Origin: Rheinheimera sp. D18
GTDB lineage: Bacteria > Pseudomonadota > Gammaproteobacteria > Enterobacterales > Alteromonadaceae
Direction of reading: 5' to 3'
Assembly: GCF_004345025.1 (NCBI RefSeq)
Contig: NZ_CP037745.1
Span: forward strand, 1,922,001-1,986,000
Length of the DNA stretch: 64,000 bases
Under the pieces are notes generated by a model. The model ran no database searches and was not told the origin of the DNA. It was given only the letters and a program-made list of their open reading frames with translations. Below, piece after piece: positions 1 through 8,952 of this stretch (the first letter of the stretch is position 1; the number at the start of each line of letters is the position of its first letter). The position numbers and the translations under genes were made by a program.

Positions 1-155
1 TCAAAAGCGATATCAGATTCAGGCACCCCTTTATCTCTCAGTAACCTTATGGTGTCATCCATCAATCCTTTGGGACCGCATAAATAAAATTCAGGATCGC
101 CTTGCGCAACGATATTTTGCCAATTTAAAGCCAATACATGTTGGGCATAACCGGT
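1..155 (-). pseudogene. Fragment of an FAD/NAD(P)H ferredoxin-type reductase
   Basis: Read on the minus strand from about 155 to the window edge, the frame encodes a stretch containing FYLCGPKGLMDDTIRLL. The CGPxGLM element is the C-terminal NAD(P)-binding motif of ferredoxin reductase-like oxidoreductases (flavohemoglobin and oxygenase reductase type). The frame meets a TAA a few codons upstream, near 163, so the N-terminal half is missing on this side. The rest may continue beyond the left edge. I read it as the 3' part of a broken gene. Exact family and substrate cannot be told. Confidence 0.5.
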
Positions 156-275
156 CGCAAATTACCGATAGAAAAAGACAGTTTTGTTACACCTTTGGCC
201 GATATTGATGCCTTTATCAACAATGCAAAATCGCGGCTCTGGCAGCGTGAGCCTAAGGTGCGTGACTTAGCTTAA
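138..275 (+). pseudogene. 3' remnant of an unidentified gene
   Basis: A short open frame on the plus strand ends in the charged sequence SRLWQREPKVRDLA followed by TAA. It overlaps the reductase fragment on the other strand only at its first codons. It looks like the tail of a larger protein whose front was replaced at a rearrangement junction near position 150. It could also be a small independent ORF, but I see no ribosome binding site. Family not recognised. Confidence 0.25.
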
Positions 276-407
276 TCGGGTTTAGTTAAATTAAAACTTA
301 GAACTCAGCTTGCTTGCTGGGTTTTAAGTTTTTAGATCGCGGAGCTCTTCAGTTACAATGCACCTACATCGCATCTCATAATCGCTATTAGGCGTGTATA
401 ACTTATT

Positions 408-914
408 ATGCAACTGATCAAAATTGATAAAGCCCGTTATCGGCGGCATTTAAACCGCGTTATTGTCGGCAGTATCGCGGCGTTGGCCATCGGTAGTTTA
501 GCCATAGCGCAAATACTTATTGCGCTATTTCCTGACGCAAGCGGCAGCCATTTCCATTGGAATTTATTAGGTGTAGTTGTTACCACGCTAACTATAGGTT
601 GGCTATTGAACAAATATCGCACGCATGCTTATATGACCGAAGTGGTATATGTGTGGGACTTAAAGCAGGCGCTAAATAAAATAACCCGCAAAATGCCTAA
701 GCTGAAAGCAGCCGCGCAAGCCGGTAATGCCGACGCCCTTTTGGCGCTGCAATACAGTTATGCTGGGTCGCGCTTATTGTGGCACTTAGACGACAATAGC
801 ATAGTGATGGAAGAGTTATCCGTTGCCCAATTAGAGCTTGATAGCTTAATCACCAAGTATAATCTGACGTTAAATACCGATGATTATAACGATTTAATTT
901 TAAACCAGTTTTAA
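408..914 (+). CDS. DUF3087-like inner-membrane protein
   Basis: This 168-residue protein starts with a basic N-terminus (KIDKARYRRHLNR), followed by two hydrophobic segments at about residues 20-42 and 50-66. The C-terminal half is soluble and helix-rich. The layout resembles the DUF3087 family of gammaproteobacterial membrane proteins, whose function is unknown. The gene stands alone and converges with the MFS gene, overlapping its 3' end by 4 bases. No catalytic motif is visible. The family call rests on recognition of the N-terminal pattern only. Confidence 0.6.
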   Translation: MQLIKIDKARYRRHLNRVIVGSIAALAIGSLAIAQILIALFPDASGSHFHWNLLGVVVTTLTIGWLLNKYRTHAYMTEVVYVWDLKQALNKITRKMPKLKAAAQAGNADALLALQYSYAGSRLLWHLDDNSIVMEELSVAQLELDSLITKYNLTLNTDDYNDLILNQF

Positions 915-2125
915 CGTTTCTTTGCTGGTTTTAGTTCAGGCAACCAAAAACCTACTATGCCTAATAGCGGTAATACCGCACACACCTTGTACACCATGCC
1001 AATGCTATAAAAGTCAGCTAATGCACCTATAGCAGCTGCACCTATGCCAGCAATGCCAAAGGCGATACCAAAAAACAGCCCAGATACAGTACCAATTTTA
1101 CCTGGCATTAATTCTTGGCCGTACACAATCATCGCTGGGAATGCTGAAGCTAAAATCATGCCGACTAAAAACACTAATACCAGCGTGGTAGAAAAGCTAA
1201 CAAAAGGCAGCATTAAAGCAAACGGCGCTGAACCTAAAATAGAGCCTAAAATAATACGTTTGCGTCCTATGTAGTCGCCCACCGGTCCGCCGGCAATAGT
1301 GCCTATGGCAACACCAACTAAAAATAAAAACAAGCAGTATTGCGAGGTTTGAATACTCACGTCAAAGCGGTCAATTAGATAAAACGTAAAGTAACTGTGT
1401 AAGCCCGCCAAATAAACAAACTTAGAAAACAGTAACATCAGTAACAAGGTTAATGCGGTTCGTACTTGCGTCTTGCTAAGGCCGTTATCATACTTAGCTA
1501 AGCTGGCTCGGCCTTTAACTGTTTTTAAATTTGCCGAATACCAGTAACTCACCCTTAATAATAAGGTCATACCAAGTAGCGCTAATAATGCCACCCAAGC
1601 GACACTTTTTTGGCCATTAGGTAAAATTAATACGGCTGCAAAAATAGGGCCTATTGCGGTGCCAACATTGCCCCCTACCTGGAAGATAGATTGCGCTAAA
1701 CCGTGTTTTCCAGCCGATGCCATTCTAGCAATACGCGACGATTCAGGATGAAACACCGAAGAACCTATACCTATTAACGCTGCAGCCAACAACACCATGC
1801 CATAGCTTGCTGCATAGGCCAGAATAATTAAGCCAAACAACGTAAAACTCATGCCTATAGGTAAAGAAAATGGCATCGGTTTTTTATCGGTAAAACGACC
1901 AATAAATGGCTGTAACAAGGACGCCATCGTTTGGTACACCAGAGTAATTAAGCCTATTTGCATAAAACTAAGATTAAAATTACCCGATAACACCGGATAA
2001 AGCGCCAGCATAACTGACTGCATCATGTCATTAATGGCGTGGCTGGCACTAATTGTGGTTAAAATGCCATAAGAAACGCGGTTTTCAGGGGCAGCTGCTG
2101 GATGTGCGGTGTTCACTTGGCTCAT
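911..2125 (-). CDS. MFS transporter of the fosmidomycin-resistance (Fsr) type
   Basis: A major facilitator superfamily protein of about 404 residues with roughly twelve hydrophobic segments. The first is ILTTISASHAINDMMQSVML, whose SHxxND element is typical of Fsr-like exporters. A later IGRKRII segment matches the conserved MFS loop. I chose the ATG at 2125 (MSQVNTAHP) because family members start just before this point. An in-frame ATG at 2173 would add 16 hydrophobic residues. It probably exports small organic compounds by proton antiport; the substrate cannot be inferred. The gene is monocistronic and divergent from the Moco riboswitch operon. Confidence 0.8.
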   Translation of the reverse strand: MSQVNTAHPAAAPENRVSYGILTTISASHAINDMMQSVMLALYPVLSGNFNLSFMQIGLITLVYQTMASLLQPFIGRFTDKKPMPFSLPIGMSFTLFGLIILAYAASYGMVLLAAALIGIGSSVFHPESSRIARMASAGKHGLAQSIFQVGGNVGTAIGPIFAAVLILPNGQKSVAWVALLALLGMTLLLRVSYWYSANLKTVKGRASLAKYDNGLSKTQVRTALTLLLMLLFSKFVYLAGLHSYFTFYLIDRFDVSIQTSQYCLFLFLVGVAIGTIAGGPVGDYIGRKRIILGSILGSAPFALMLPFVSFSTTLVLVFLVGMILASAFPAMIVYGQELMPGKIGTVSGLFFGIAFGIAGIGAAAIGALADFYSIGMVYKVCAVLPLLGIVGFWLPELKPAKKR

Positions 2126-2417
2126 AAATGCAACATAGAAAAAGAATGGCCTAGCTATGATACAAAAATGCACGCCTTGTTACTAATCGCACTCAGCTAT
2201 TTGCGCTATTTGGCGGGTTACGTCGGTTATTTCAGCAAGTAATGGAATAAGGAACTGCTAAGCACGGTCGATTAATCGTTGTTCACTGGGCAATATCGTT
2301 AAAATAGACTAGCATTTACCCTTCTATTAAATCGAAACAAACTATTACTTAGTGGGTAGTTTTGCGCCTCTTTAGGGCAATAACAAAAGGTAAAAAAAAC
2401 ACTTAAGCTTACACAAT

Positions 2418-2543
2418 AACGCCGAGCTGCCGGTTCTAAGCCTGCTATGCGCTAGCATATTGGGGATGAACGGTACGCCGTGGCAATAATGCCACCGGGT
2501 TTAGCTGGAAACGGCTACACCTCCCCTATTGGAAAGGTGTGCT
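2418..2543 (+). ncRNA. Moco riboswitch (Moco RNA motif) in the moaA leader
   Basis: The leader just before moaA shows the landmarks of the Moco RNA motif. There is a GAGCTGCCGG-like element near 2432-2441. A GGCAATAATGCC hairpin follows near 2494. The leader closes with ACACCTCCC near 2517-2525 paired to GGAAAGGTGT at 2531-2540. The last strand carries the moaA Shine-Dalgarno sequence, so folding would hide the ribosome site. Known members sense molybdenum or tungsten cofactor and shut down Moco synthesis genes. The roughly 290 bases before it, back to the MFS gene, hold nothing I recognise. Exact 5' boundary is uncertain. Confidence 0.8.
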
Positions 2544-3515
2544 ATGTTAATTGACGCATTCTCGCGCCGTTTTACTTATTTACGGCTATCTATAACTGAA
2601 AGTTGCAACTTTCGCTGTAGCTACTGCTTACCTAATGGCACCGATTGCGAGTCACGCAGTGGTGAACTTAATCTTGTTGAAATACGCCGCTTAGTAACGG
2701 CCTTTGCCCGTTTAGGCACAAAAAAAGTGCGTATTACCGGTGGTGAACCCGCACTGCGAAAAGACTTAACCGAGATTATTGCTACCTGTAAAAGTGTACC
2801 GGGCATTGAAAAAGTGGCCATAACCACCAATGGCTATCGGTTAGCGCGCGATGCACAAGCCTGGTTTGATGCCGGTTTAGATGCGGTAAACGTTAGTATT
2901 GATAGCTTAGATGCGGATACTTTTCACCTAGTTACTGGGCAAGATAAATTAGCCGAAATTTTAGCCGGTGTTGCCAAAGCCCGCGCGGTTGGCATTAAAC
3001 AGGTTAAAATTAATACCGTGCTACTGCGCCAACATAATGCGTTAGCCCTACCCGACTTTTTAGACTTTATTAAATCGCAAGATATTAGCCTACGTTTTAT
3101 CGAGCTAATGCGCACCAACGACAATACCCAGTATTATAAAAACCAACATTTAAGTGGCGAAAGTATTCAGCAAAAACTGCTGGCAACAGGCTGGCAACTT
3201 AAAGCAAAAAGCAGCACCGATGGCCCCGCTTTAGAATATTACCATGGTGACTACCAGGGCCGTATTGGCCTTATTATGCCTTATAGCAACGATTTTTGTG
3301 CCGACTGCAATAGACTAAGAGTCTCTAGCCAAGCCGGTTTATATTTGTGCCTGTTTACCGAGCAGCAACAAGACTTACGCCAACTGCTGCAAAACGATGA
3401 CGTGCTACCGCTAATGCAGTTTTTGCAACAAGCAGTACTAGGTAAGGAGGCAACACATTACTTGCATCAAGACTTTAGCGGCGGCACTCGACATTTGGCG
3501 CAAATAGGAGGTTAG
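2544..3515 (+). CDS. moaA: GTP 3',8-cyclase MoaA (radical SAM)
   Basis: MoaA converts GTP to 3',8-cyclo-GTP, the first step of molybdenum cofactor synthesis. The 323-residue protein has the radical SAM cluster motif C21-x3-C25-x2-C28, a GGEP SAM-binding motif at about 66-69, the second cluster motif CADCNRL...LCLF near residue 255-275, and the C-terminal Gly-Gly. The ATG at 2544 fits the AAAGG at 2533-2537; a TTG at 2529 lies inside the riboswitch stem and is rejected. It heads a six-gene operon, 2 bases before mobA. Expression is probably set by the Moco riboswitch. Confidence 0.97.
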   Translation: MLIDAFSRRFTYLRLSITESCNFRCSYCLPNGTDCESRSGELNLVEIRRLVTAFARLGTKKVRITGGEPALRKDLTEIIATCKSVPGIEKVAITTNGYRLARDAQAWFDAGLDAVNVSIDSLDADTFHLVTGQDKLAEILAGVAKARAVGIKQVKINTVLLRQHNALALPDFLDFIKSQDISLRFIELMRTNDNTQYYKNQHLSGESIQQKLLATGWQLKAKSSTDGPALEYYHGDYQGRIGLIMPYSNDFCADCNRLRVSSQAGLYLCLFTEQQQDLRQLLQNDDVLPLMQFLQQAVLGKEATHYLHQDFSGGTRHLAQIGG

Positions 3516-3516
3516 T

Positions 3517-4107
3517 GTGGCAGTAATGCAAACACCTTCTTTATCGCTTAAGGTGCCGGCCTTTACCGCCGTGATTTTAGCTGGCGGTCGTTCATCACGT
3601 ATGGGCCAAGATAAAGCCCTGTTACAAATTAACGGCCAAAGCCTGCTTGAACATATGCAGCAACGGGTTAGCCAAGCTGGTGCAAGCCAAATTATCATTA
3701 GCCGTAATCAACCGGGGTTTATTGCTGATATAACACCAGAGCAAGGCCCACTTGGCGGTATTTTATCGGTACTGGCACATTGCACCGAGCCTAAACTATT
3801 AATAGTGCCGATAGACATACCGCTAATTAGTGTTGCTAGCCTGCAACAACTACTTACCGCAAGCAGCGCGGCCAGTTACTTTGCTGAGCATCCGTTACCT
3901 TGTGTGCTACCCAATAATGCCGCGTTAAAACAGCGTATTATTAGCCAACTGCATACCGGACAACGTTCAATAAAAGCATTACTGCACGGGCTTAGTGCAA
4001 GCCAACTGAGTGCCGAGAACACCCAACTAATTAATACCAATACGCCAGCACAGTGGCAACACTGTATGCAGCAGTTAACGCTAGGAGTGCAAGATGGCCA
4101 AGCCTAA
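3517..4107 (+). CDS. mobA: Molybdenum cofactor guanylyltransferase MobA
   Basis: MobA attaches GMP to Moco to give the MGD cofactor that DMSO-reductase-type enzymes such as NarG require. The 196-residue protein contains the nucleotide-binding motif AVILAGGRSSRMGQDKALL at about 18-36, then PLGGILS and the metal-binding VPIDIPL. The start is GTG at 3517, preceded by AGGAGG and one base after moaA; an ATG at 3526 is a possible alternative. The 3' end overlaps moaB by 14 bases, which suggests translational coupling. Placement inside the moa operon is less common than a separate mob locus. Confidence 0.93.
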   Translation: MAVMQTPSLSLKVPAFTAVILAGGRSSRMGQDKALLQINGQSLLEHMQQRVSQAGASQIIISRNQPGFIADITPEQGPLGGILSVLAHCTEPKLLIVPIDIPLISVASLQQLLTASSAASYFAEHPLPCVLPNNAALKQRIISQLHTGQRSIKALLHGLSASQLSAENTQLINTNTPAQWQHCMQQLTLGVQDGQA

Positions 4108-4648
4108 TTTAAGCCAGTTTTATTCGCTTAATATCGCCGTACTTACGGTATCAGATAGCCGCACTAGCCAAAATGACAGCAGTGGCGACTTATTAACTGA
4201 GCTATTGCAAGGCGCTGGCCACCAGCTAATTAGCCGCGCAGTACAGGTTAACCAGAAACACCAATTACGGGCCGTGCTTAGCCAGTGGATAGCCAGTAGT
4301 GATATTCAAGTAATATTAATCAATGGCGGCACAGGTTATGCCGCAGGTAACTGCACCATAGAAGCACTAACGCCGTTATTAGATACCTGCGTGCCGGGCT
4401 TTGGTGAGTTGTTTCGCAGTATTTCCTTGGCCAACATTGGCTCAGCCGCGCTGCAATCAGGCGCGCTAGCGGGTATGGCTAATGGCACCTTAGTATTTGC
4501 TATGCCAGGTTCAGGCAACGCTTGTCGCCTTGCCATGCAACAGCTTATTTTACCACAATTAGACAGCACTACTGGGCCCTGTAATTTTGTTGCGCACGTT
4601 AAAAACAGCCCAAGCAAAGCTTGCCCAATCGATAACAGGAAAGCGTAA
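4094..4648 (+). CDS. moaB: Molybdopterin adenylyltransferase family protein MoaB
   Basis: A MogA/MoaB-fold protein of 184 residues. Motifs are [17 protein letters not shown] near the N-terminus, the INGGTG loop at about 74-79, and the [11 protein letters not shown] substrate loop near the C-terminus. The family adenylates molybdopterin before metal insertion; in E. coli MoaB is largely dispensable, while MogA carries the activity. No separate mogA is in this window, so this copy may be the functional adenylyltransferase. The gene is embedded between mobA, which it overlaps, and moaC, one base downstream. Confidence 0.92.
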   Translation: MAKPNLSQFYSLNIAVLTVSDSRTSQNDSSGDLLTELLQGAGHQLISRAVQVNQKHQLRAVLSQWIASSDIQVILINGGTGYAAGNCTIEALTPLLDTCVPGFGELFRSISLANIGSAALQSGALAGMANGTLVFAMPGSGNACRLAMQQLILPQLDSTTGPCNFVAHVKNSPSKACPIDNRKA

Positions 4649-4649
4649 T

Positions 4650-5135
4650 ATGTCTGAACTTACCCATTTAGATCACACTGGCGCAGCGGCAATGGTCGAT
4701 ATTAGCAACAAAACCGAAACCAAACGCGAAGCCCGCGCTAGCGGTAAGGTGCAAACCACACCGCAAGTGATTAATTTAATTTCACAGGCGTTAATTAAAA
4801 AAGGTGATGTGCTTGCTACTGCCCGTATTGCCGGCATTATGGCAGCAAAAAAAACCAGTGAGCTTATTCCGTTATGCCACAGCCTAATGCTAAGTAAAGT
4901 AAGCATAGACTTTAAGCTGCAGCCTGAGCTGGGCCAAATACAAATAGAAAGCTGTTGCGTAGTAAGCGGGCAAACTGGGGTAGAAATGGAAGCGCTAACG
5001 GCGGTATCTGTGGCGGCACTGACCATTTACGATATGTGCAAAGCCGTAGATAAAGCGATGTGTATTAGCGATATTCAGTTACTGGAAAAAACCGGCGGTA
5101 AGTCGGGGCATTATTTACTAGCAGCCGATAAGTAA
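4650..5135 (+). CDS. moaC: Cyclic pyranopterin monophosphate synthase MoaC
   Basis: MoaC turns 3',8-cyclo-GTP into cyclic pyranopterin monophosphate, following MoaA. The 161-residue protein has the family motifs MVDIS near the start, [13 protein letters not shown] in the middle and [22 protein letters not shown] toward the end, which include the catalytic lysine and glutamate region. The ATG at 4650 directly follows the moaB stop and has an AGGAAAG ribosome site. Length matches the family, about 160 residues. A longer frame from 4587 would overlap moaB and is rejected. Confidence 0.97.
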   Translation: MSELTHLDHTGAAAMVDISNKTETKREARASGKVQTTPQVINLISQALIKKGDVLATARIAGIMAAKKTSELIPLCHSLMLSKVSIDFKLQPELGQIQIESCCVVSGQTGVEMEALTAVSVAALTIYDMCKAVDKAMCISDIQLLEKTGGKSGHYLLAADK

Positions 5136-5180
5136 GCTATGCGCATAATTATTATTTGCTAACAGAAAAAGGGTAATAAA

Positions 5181-5432
5181 ATGATTAAAATTCTGTTTTT
5201 TGCCGCACTGCGTGAGCGCTTAGACTGCGAACAATACCTGCTAAGTTGCGCTGATACCAAGCTTGATGTTGCCGCCGTTGTTAGCCAACTGCAAAGCCTA
5301 GGTAGCAACTGGCAGCAAGAACTTGGCCGCAGCGATTTGCTCTGTGCACTTAACCAACAGCTGGTACCGCTAACCACACAAGTGCGATCGGGCGATGAGC
5401 TCGCGTTTTTCCCACCGGTAACCGGAGGTTAA
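5181..5432 (+). CDS. moaD: Molybdopterin synthase sulfur-carrier subunit MoaD
   Basis: The small ubiquitin-like sulfur carrier of molybdopterin synthase, 83 residues. It begins IKILFFAALRE, typical for MoaD, and ends FFPPVTGG. The terminal Gly-Gly is the site that is adenylated and thiocarboxylated by MoeB, which is not in this window. The stop codon is one base from the moaE start, so both synthase subunits are made together. A 45-base gap separates it from moaC. Confidence 0.95.
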   Translation: MIKILFFAALRERLDCEQYLLSCADTKLDVAAVVSQLQSLGSNWQQELGRSDLLCALNQQLVPLTTQVRSGDELAFFPPVTGG

Positions 5433-5433
5433 T

Positions 5434-5883
5434 ATGTCAGTGTCAGTAACAGTGCAACAGGCTAACTTTTCCGTCGCGGATGAATATGCAGCGTTAAGCC
5501 AAAACCCACAATGTGGTGCCGTTGTCACCTTTAGTGGCTTAGTACGTGAGCTCGCAGATACGCAGTTGCTAGCAATGACATTAGAACACTACCCGGGTAT
5601 GACCGAACGGGCATTACATGATATTGGCCAACAAGCATTAAGCCGCTGGCAACTAGGTGCGGTAAGAATTATTCACCGTGTTGGCCGACTAACGCCCAAT
5701 GAGCAAATTGTCTTTGTTGGTATTGCTAGTGCCCACCGAGATGCCGCCTTTGCTGCCGCACAATTTATTATGGATTACCTAAAAAATCAGGCGCCATTGT
5801 GGAAAAAAGAGCATACCGCTGCTGGCGATTATTGGGTAGAGGCTAAAACTACAGATCAGGCGGCGATTAAACGCTGGTTATAA
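5434..5883 (+). CDS. moaE: Molybdopterin synthase catalytic subunit MoaE
   Basis: MoaE uses sulfur from MoaD to build the dithiolene of molybdopterin. The 149-residue protein has the family features FSGLVRE near residue 34, the HRVGRLTPNEQIVFVGIASAHR block in the middle, and the lysines of KNQAPLWKKE near the C-terminus that match the catalytic lysines of E. coli MoaE. It is the last gene of the operon. Its 3' end overlaps that of the convergent modC by 6 bases, leaving no room for a terminator between them. Confidence 0.96.
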   Translation: MSVSVTVQQANFSVADEYAALSQNPQCGAVVTFSGLVRELADTQLLAMTLEHYPGMTERALHDIGQQALSRWQLGAVRIIHRVGRLTPNEQIVFVGIASAHRDAAFAAAQFIMDYLKNQAPLWKKEHTAAGDYWVEAKTTDQAAIKRWL

Positions 5884-6948
5884 ATCTAGGCTCACGGCCT
5901 TAACTAACGCATAAAGCAGCTGACCGGGCTGTAACGCCAGCCGCTGTAATGAGCGACGACTAATACGTGACAGTAATACTTGATCGCTCAAGGCTAGTTT
6001 TAACAACACATGGCCAGGGTTTGGGTCATCACTTATCTCAAGCAAGGTTACTGCTAAGCAATTATTAACACTAAACTGCTGCGGTGGCACAAGCGCTATA
6101 GCCACATCACGCGCCAGCACTCTGGCCCGCACCTCAGTACCTAAAGCAATATTTTGCTGCGAAATAGCCAAGCACTGGCCATCGGCAAGCTGTAATTCGC
6201 TAATATAGTCATCGCTATGCGCCTGTACCCTAGCTTTAATCACTGCCGCGGCATTAGCGCTATGGGCAAGCGGTAAATCGGTACGAGTAAGTAACTCTTG
6301 CAGTGGGCCTTGTGCTAGCACCCGCCCCTGCTCTAACAACACCATATAGTCAGCAAGCCTAGACACCTCATCAATAGCATGACTAACGTAAATAATGGGT
6401 ATGCCTAAGCTGGCATGCAAGCGCTCAATATAAGGCAAAATTTCGGCTTTACTGCTTTGATCTAATGACGCCATAGGCTCATCCATTAGCAATAGCCGCG
6501 GGCTAGTCAGTAACGCTCGTGCAATAGCCACACGCTGGCGCTGGCCGCCCGACAACTGCTCAGGGTAACGTTTTAATAAGCTGCTTAAACCTAATAATTC
6601 CACAGTTTCAGTAAAACAAATCTGCCGCTGTGCTTTAGCTACGCGGTTATAGCCAAACATCAGGTTGCGCTCTACGTTAAGATGCGGAAATAAACTCGCC
6701 TCTTGAAATACATAACCTAATGCACGTTGGTGCACGGGTAAAAATAGTTGCTCATCTTGCCAAACGTCACCGTTTACCGACAAGCTCATGCTATTAACAC
6801 GCTCTAAGCCGGCAATACAGCGCAAAATTGTGGTTTTACCTGAGCCAGAGCGGCCAAACAACGCGGTAATACCTTTAGCGGGTAACTCAAGCTTAACCTC
6901 AAGTTGAAAACTACCGCGCTGTAAATTGATACTGGCAGTAATACTCAT
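5878..6948 (-). CDS. modC: Molybdate ABC transporter ATP-binding protein ModC
   Basis: The ATPase of the molybdate importer, 356 residues. Walker A is LFGRSGSGKTT at about 31-41, the signature is LSGGQRQRVAIARAL, and Walker B is LLLMDEPMASLD. The C-terminal part after about residue 230 forms a TOBE/molybdate-binding domain (RVLARDVAIAL...), which separates ModC from generic ABC subunits. The start overlaps the modB stop by 4 bases (ATGA type), so the two are coupled. It is the last gene of modABC. Confidence 0.95.
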   Translation of the reverse strand: MSITASINLQRGSFQLEVKLELPAKGITALFGRSGSGKTTILRCIAGLERVNSMSLSVNGDVWQDEQLFLPVHQRALGYVFQEASLFPHLNVERNLMFGYNRVAKAQRQICFTETVELLGLSSLLKRYPEQLSGGQRQRVAIARALLTSPRLLLMDEPMASLDQSSKAEILPYIERLHASLGIPIIYVSHAIDEVSRLADYMVLLEQGRVLAQGPLQELLTRTDLPLAHSANAAAVIKARVQAHSDDYISELQLADGQCLAISQQNIALGTEVRARVLARDVAIALVPPQQFSVNNCLAVTLLEISDDPNPGHVLLKLALSDQVLLSRISRRSLQRLALQPGQLLYALVKAVSLDL

Positions 6949-7628
6949 GTAATAGCCACAACTTTAAATTTTCTGTTTAGCGCATAAACCGCCAATAGCA
7001 AACTAAAAGACAAGGTGACTAATATTGCCGATAACGTATGGGCCGAGGCGTAATCCATGGCTTCAACGTGATTATAAATGGCAATAGACGCCACCTGAGT
7101 ACTACCAGGAATATTACCGCCAACCATAATAATGACACCAAATTCACCTAAAGTATGGGCAAACGACAATACGGTAGCGGTTAAAAAACCACGGCGCGAT
7201 AACGGCAACACCACACTAAAAAAACGATCGACAGGTGATGAGCGCAAAGTAGCCGCCACCTCAAGCATACGGCCACCGGCAGCCTGAAATGCCGACGTTA
7301 ATGGCTGTACCACAAAGGGTAGCGAATAAATCATCGAACCAATAACCAAGCCAGTAAAGGTAAAGGCAAGATGATTAAACCCCATAGCTTCTAGGCTTGC
7401 GCCAACCCAACCTTTGGGGCCAAGTAATAGCAGCAAATAAAACCCCAACACCGTAGGTGGTAGCACCAAAGGCAACATTACTAATGCCTCTATTACCGTA
7501 CGTCCGCGCCAACGAGTATGTGCTAACCACCATGCTAAGGGCGTGCACAGCAACAACAAAATGGCCGTACTAACGACGGCCAGTTTAAAGGTTACCCAAA
7601 GTGCGGTGATATCATCAGCAGATAGCAT
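6945..7628 (-). CDS. modB: Molybdate ABC transporter permease ModB
   Basis: Inner-membrane permease of the molybdate transporter, 227 residues with about five hydrophobic segments. The conserved cytoplasmic EAA loop reads EVAATLRSSPVDRFF followed by PLSRRGFLTA, which docks with ModC. LPPTVLGFYLLLLLG is a typical ModB segment. It lies 28 bases downstream of modA and overlaps modC. Confidence 0.95.
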   Translation of the reverse strand: MLSADDITALWVTFKLAVVSTAILLLLCTPLAWWLAHTRWRGRTVIEALVMLPLVLPPTVLGFYLLLLLGPKGWVGASLEAMGFNHLAFTFTGLVIGSMIYSLPFVVQPLTSAFQAAGGRMLEVAATLRSSPVDRFFSVVLPLSRRGFLTATVLSFAHTLGEFGVIIMVGGNIPGSTQVASIAIYNHVEAMDYASAHTLSAILVTLSFSLLLAVYALNRKFKVVAIT

Positions 7629-7656
7629 GCATTAATCCAAAATAGTGACGGTATGG

Positions 7657-8454
7657 CTAACGGGTGTTTTCTACATAATAACCAGCGGCTTGTATCACAG
7701 CAATGGCATCAGGCGTTTGTAACCAGTGCATAAACTTGCGTGCAGCGATTAATACTTGAGGGTCTTGCTCAGCGTGTTTTAAAATCACCGCTTGTTGCAC
7801 TATTGGTTCATACATTGTTGTCGGTGCTTGCCAGTACGAGCCGGTAATTGAACCGTCGGCATTAATTATTTGCGCTAACGCGACAAAGCCTAAAGGTGCC
7901 GCACCAGAGGCAACTTGGCTGTAGGCCTGACCTATAGACTGCGCACGTACCAACTTCTTTTCTTCATTTAATTTTTGCCACACGCCCAAATTCTGCATAA
8001 TTTGTTGAGCAGCCGCACCATAAGGTGCATTACGAGGTTCGGCAATACTAAGGTGTTTAAAGCTCGCAGTTTTTAATACCGAAGCCTGCTCATCTATCAG
8101 CTGTTTGTCGGTTGACCATAATACTGGTACCCCTACCGCATAAGTAAATTGTGAGTCGGCAAGTGCAAGCTGCTCGGCAACAAGTTGGGTTGGCCTTTGT
8201 GCATCAGCAGAAAAAAACAGATGAAACGGCGCTGCTTGCTGAATTTGCGCATATAGCGCCCCCGATGAACCCGCACTAATTAAAAACGCTTGGTTATGCT
8301 GTTGCTGATACATAGCCGTAAGTTGCTGTAAGCTACCATTAAAATTAGCCGCTACCGCAATGCGCAGCGGTTCAGCCGCCGCAATAGTGTTACTAAATAC
8401 GACTAATACACTGGTTAACGTTAAGCACTTAACAAGTTGTTGAAATGAACGCAT
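7657..8454 (-). CDS. modA: Periplasmic molybdate-binding protein ModA
   Basis: The substrate-binding protein that delivers molybdate or tungstate to ModBC. A signal peptide (LTLTSVLVVFSNTIAAA) ends near residue 26, followed by LRIAVAANFNGSLQQL and the SAGSSGALYAQI anion-binding region. I chose the ATG at 8454, 265 residues, because GGAG lies 7 bases upstream; an ATG at 8487 would add 11 residues and put part of the operator inside the gene. A ModE-type operator sits 20-45 bases upstream, so repression by Mo-ModE is expected. Confidence 0.95.
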   Translation of the reverse strand: MRSFQQLVKCLTLTSVLVVFSNTIAAAEPLRIAVAANFNGSLQQLTAMYQQQHNQAFLISAGSSGALYAQIQQAAPFHLFFSADAQRPTQLVAEQLALADSQFTYAVGVPVLWSTDKQLIDEQASVLKTASFKHLSIAEPRNAPYGAAAQQIMQNLGVWQKLNEEKKLVRAQSIGQAYSQVASGAAPLGFVALAQIINADGSITGSYWQAPTTMYEPIVQQAVILKHAEQDPQVLIAARKFMHWLQTPDAIAVIQAAGYYVENTR

Positions 8455-8474
8455 TCGGTTCTCCATTTTCCACC

Positions 8475-8498
8475 CTAAATATACCAAAGTATATTACG
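8475..8498 (-). promoter_or_regulatory. ModE-type operator upstream of modABC
   Basis: An inverted repeat of the form ATATAC-N4-GTATAT (8479-8494) lies inside a 24-base block that matches the ModE consensus CGnTATATA-N6-TATATnnCG well on its right half. The same block recurs at 18521-18544 with 19 of 24 positions identical. modE itself is encoded in this window. Position just upstream of the modA start fits a repressor site. Binding is inferred from the consensus, not shown. Confidence 0.7.
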
Positions 8499-8530
8499 AG
8501 TAAAACCCGCCTGCCACAACTAGACAAAGT

Positions 8531-8692
8531 AAGTAGTTAACTACTTTCATTAGCACTCATTTTCTACCTCGAAACGATCAGGCTTTTATTAAATAGCAAC
8601 CAAGATGAATGCAATGTAATAAAGTTTAAATAGTTATGTTTAGTTAATACATTAACGACTAAAGTATACAAATAATTACCCCTAAGTAGGTA
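8531..8692. promoter_or_regulatory. modA/chemoreceptor intergenic region: palindrome and NarL-like site
   Basis: The 500-base gap between modA and the chemoreceptor gene contains two further candidate sites. A perfect 16-base palindrome AAGTAGTTAACTACTT lies at 8531-8546. At 8677-8692 the minus strand reads TACCTACTTAGGGGTA. This is a 7-2-7 inverted pair close to the NarL/NarP heptamer consensus TACYYMT-N2-AKRRGTA. The rest is AT-rich with no ORF. The NarL-like site could tie molybdate uptake or the chemoreceptor to nitrate. Confidence 0.35.
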
Positions 8693-8952
8693 ATAATGGG
8701 TATATACTGCCGCCTGTATTAGATAGTGCGCAACTACGATATTTACTATTTCATTTATTTTTCTATTTTAACTTAGCAATAGTAAAAGTTAGCACTATGC
8801 TTGTAAAGCAATGATGTATATCGAGAAAAGGCGATATAATTGCCTGCGGTTTAAATTTATATTTAGTTAAAGAGATCGAAAAGTAAGCAAACAAGTACTT
8901 ATATATAGACCCAACCTAAATTGCGACTCTTACTATCAAAAAAGGTTATCCA

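Noticed and set aside
2126-2417. Possible small gene or regulator site between the MFS gene and the riboswitch
   Set aside because: No frame with a ribosome site, no clear palindrome or FNR/ModE match was found.
8695-8720. TATATACT stretch as a third ModE operator
   Set aside because: Only a half-site without the inverted partner or the flanking CG pairs.
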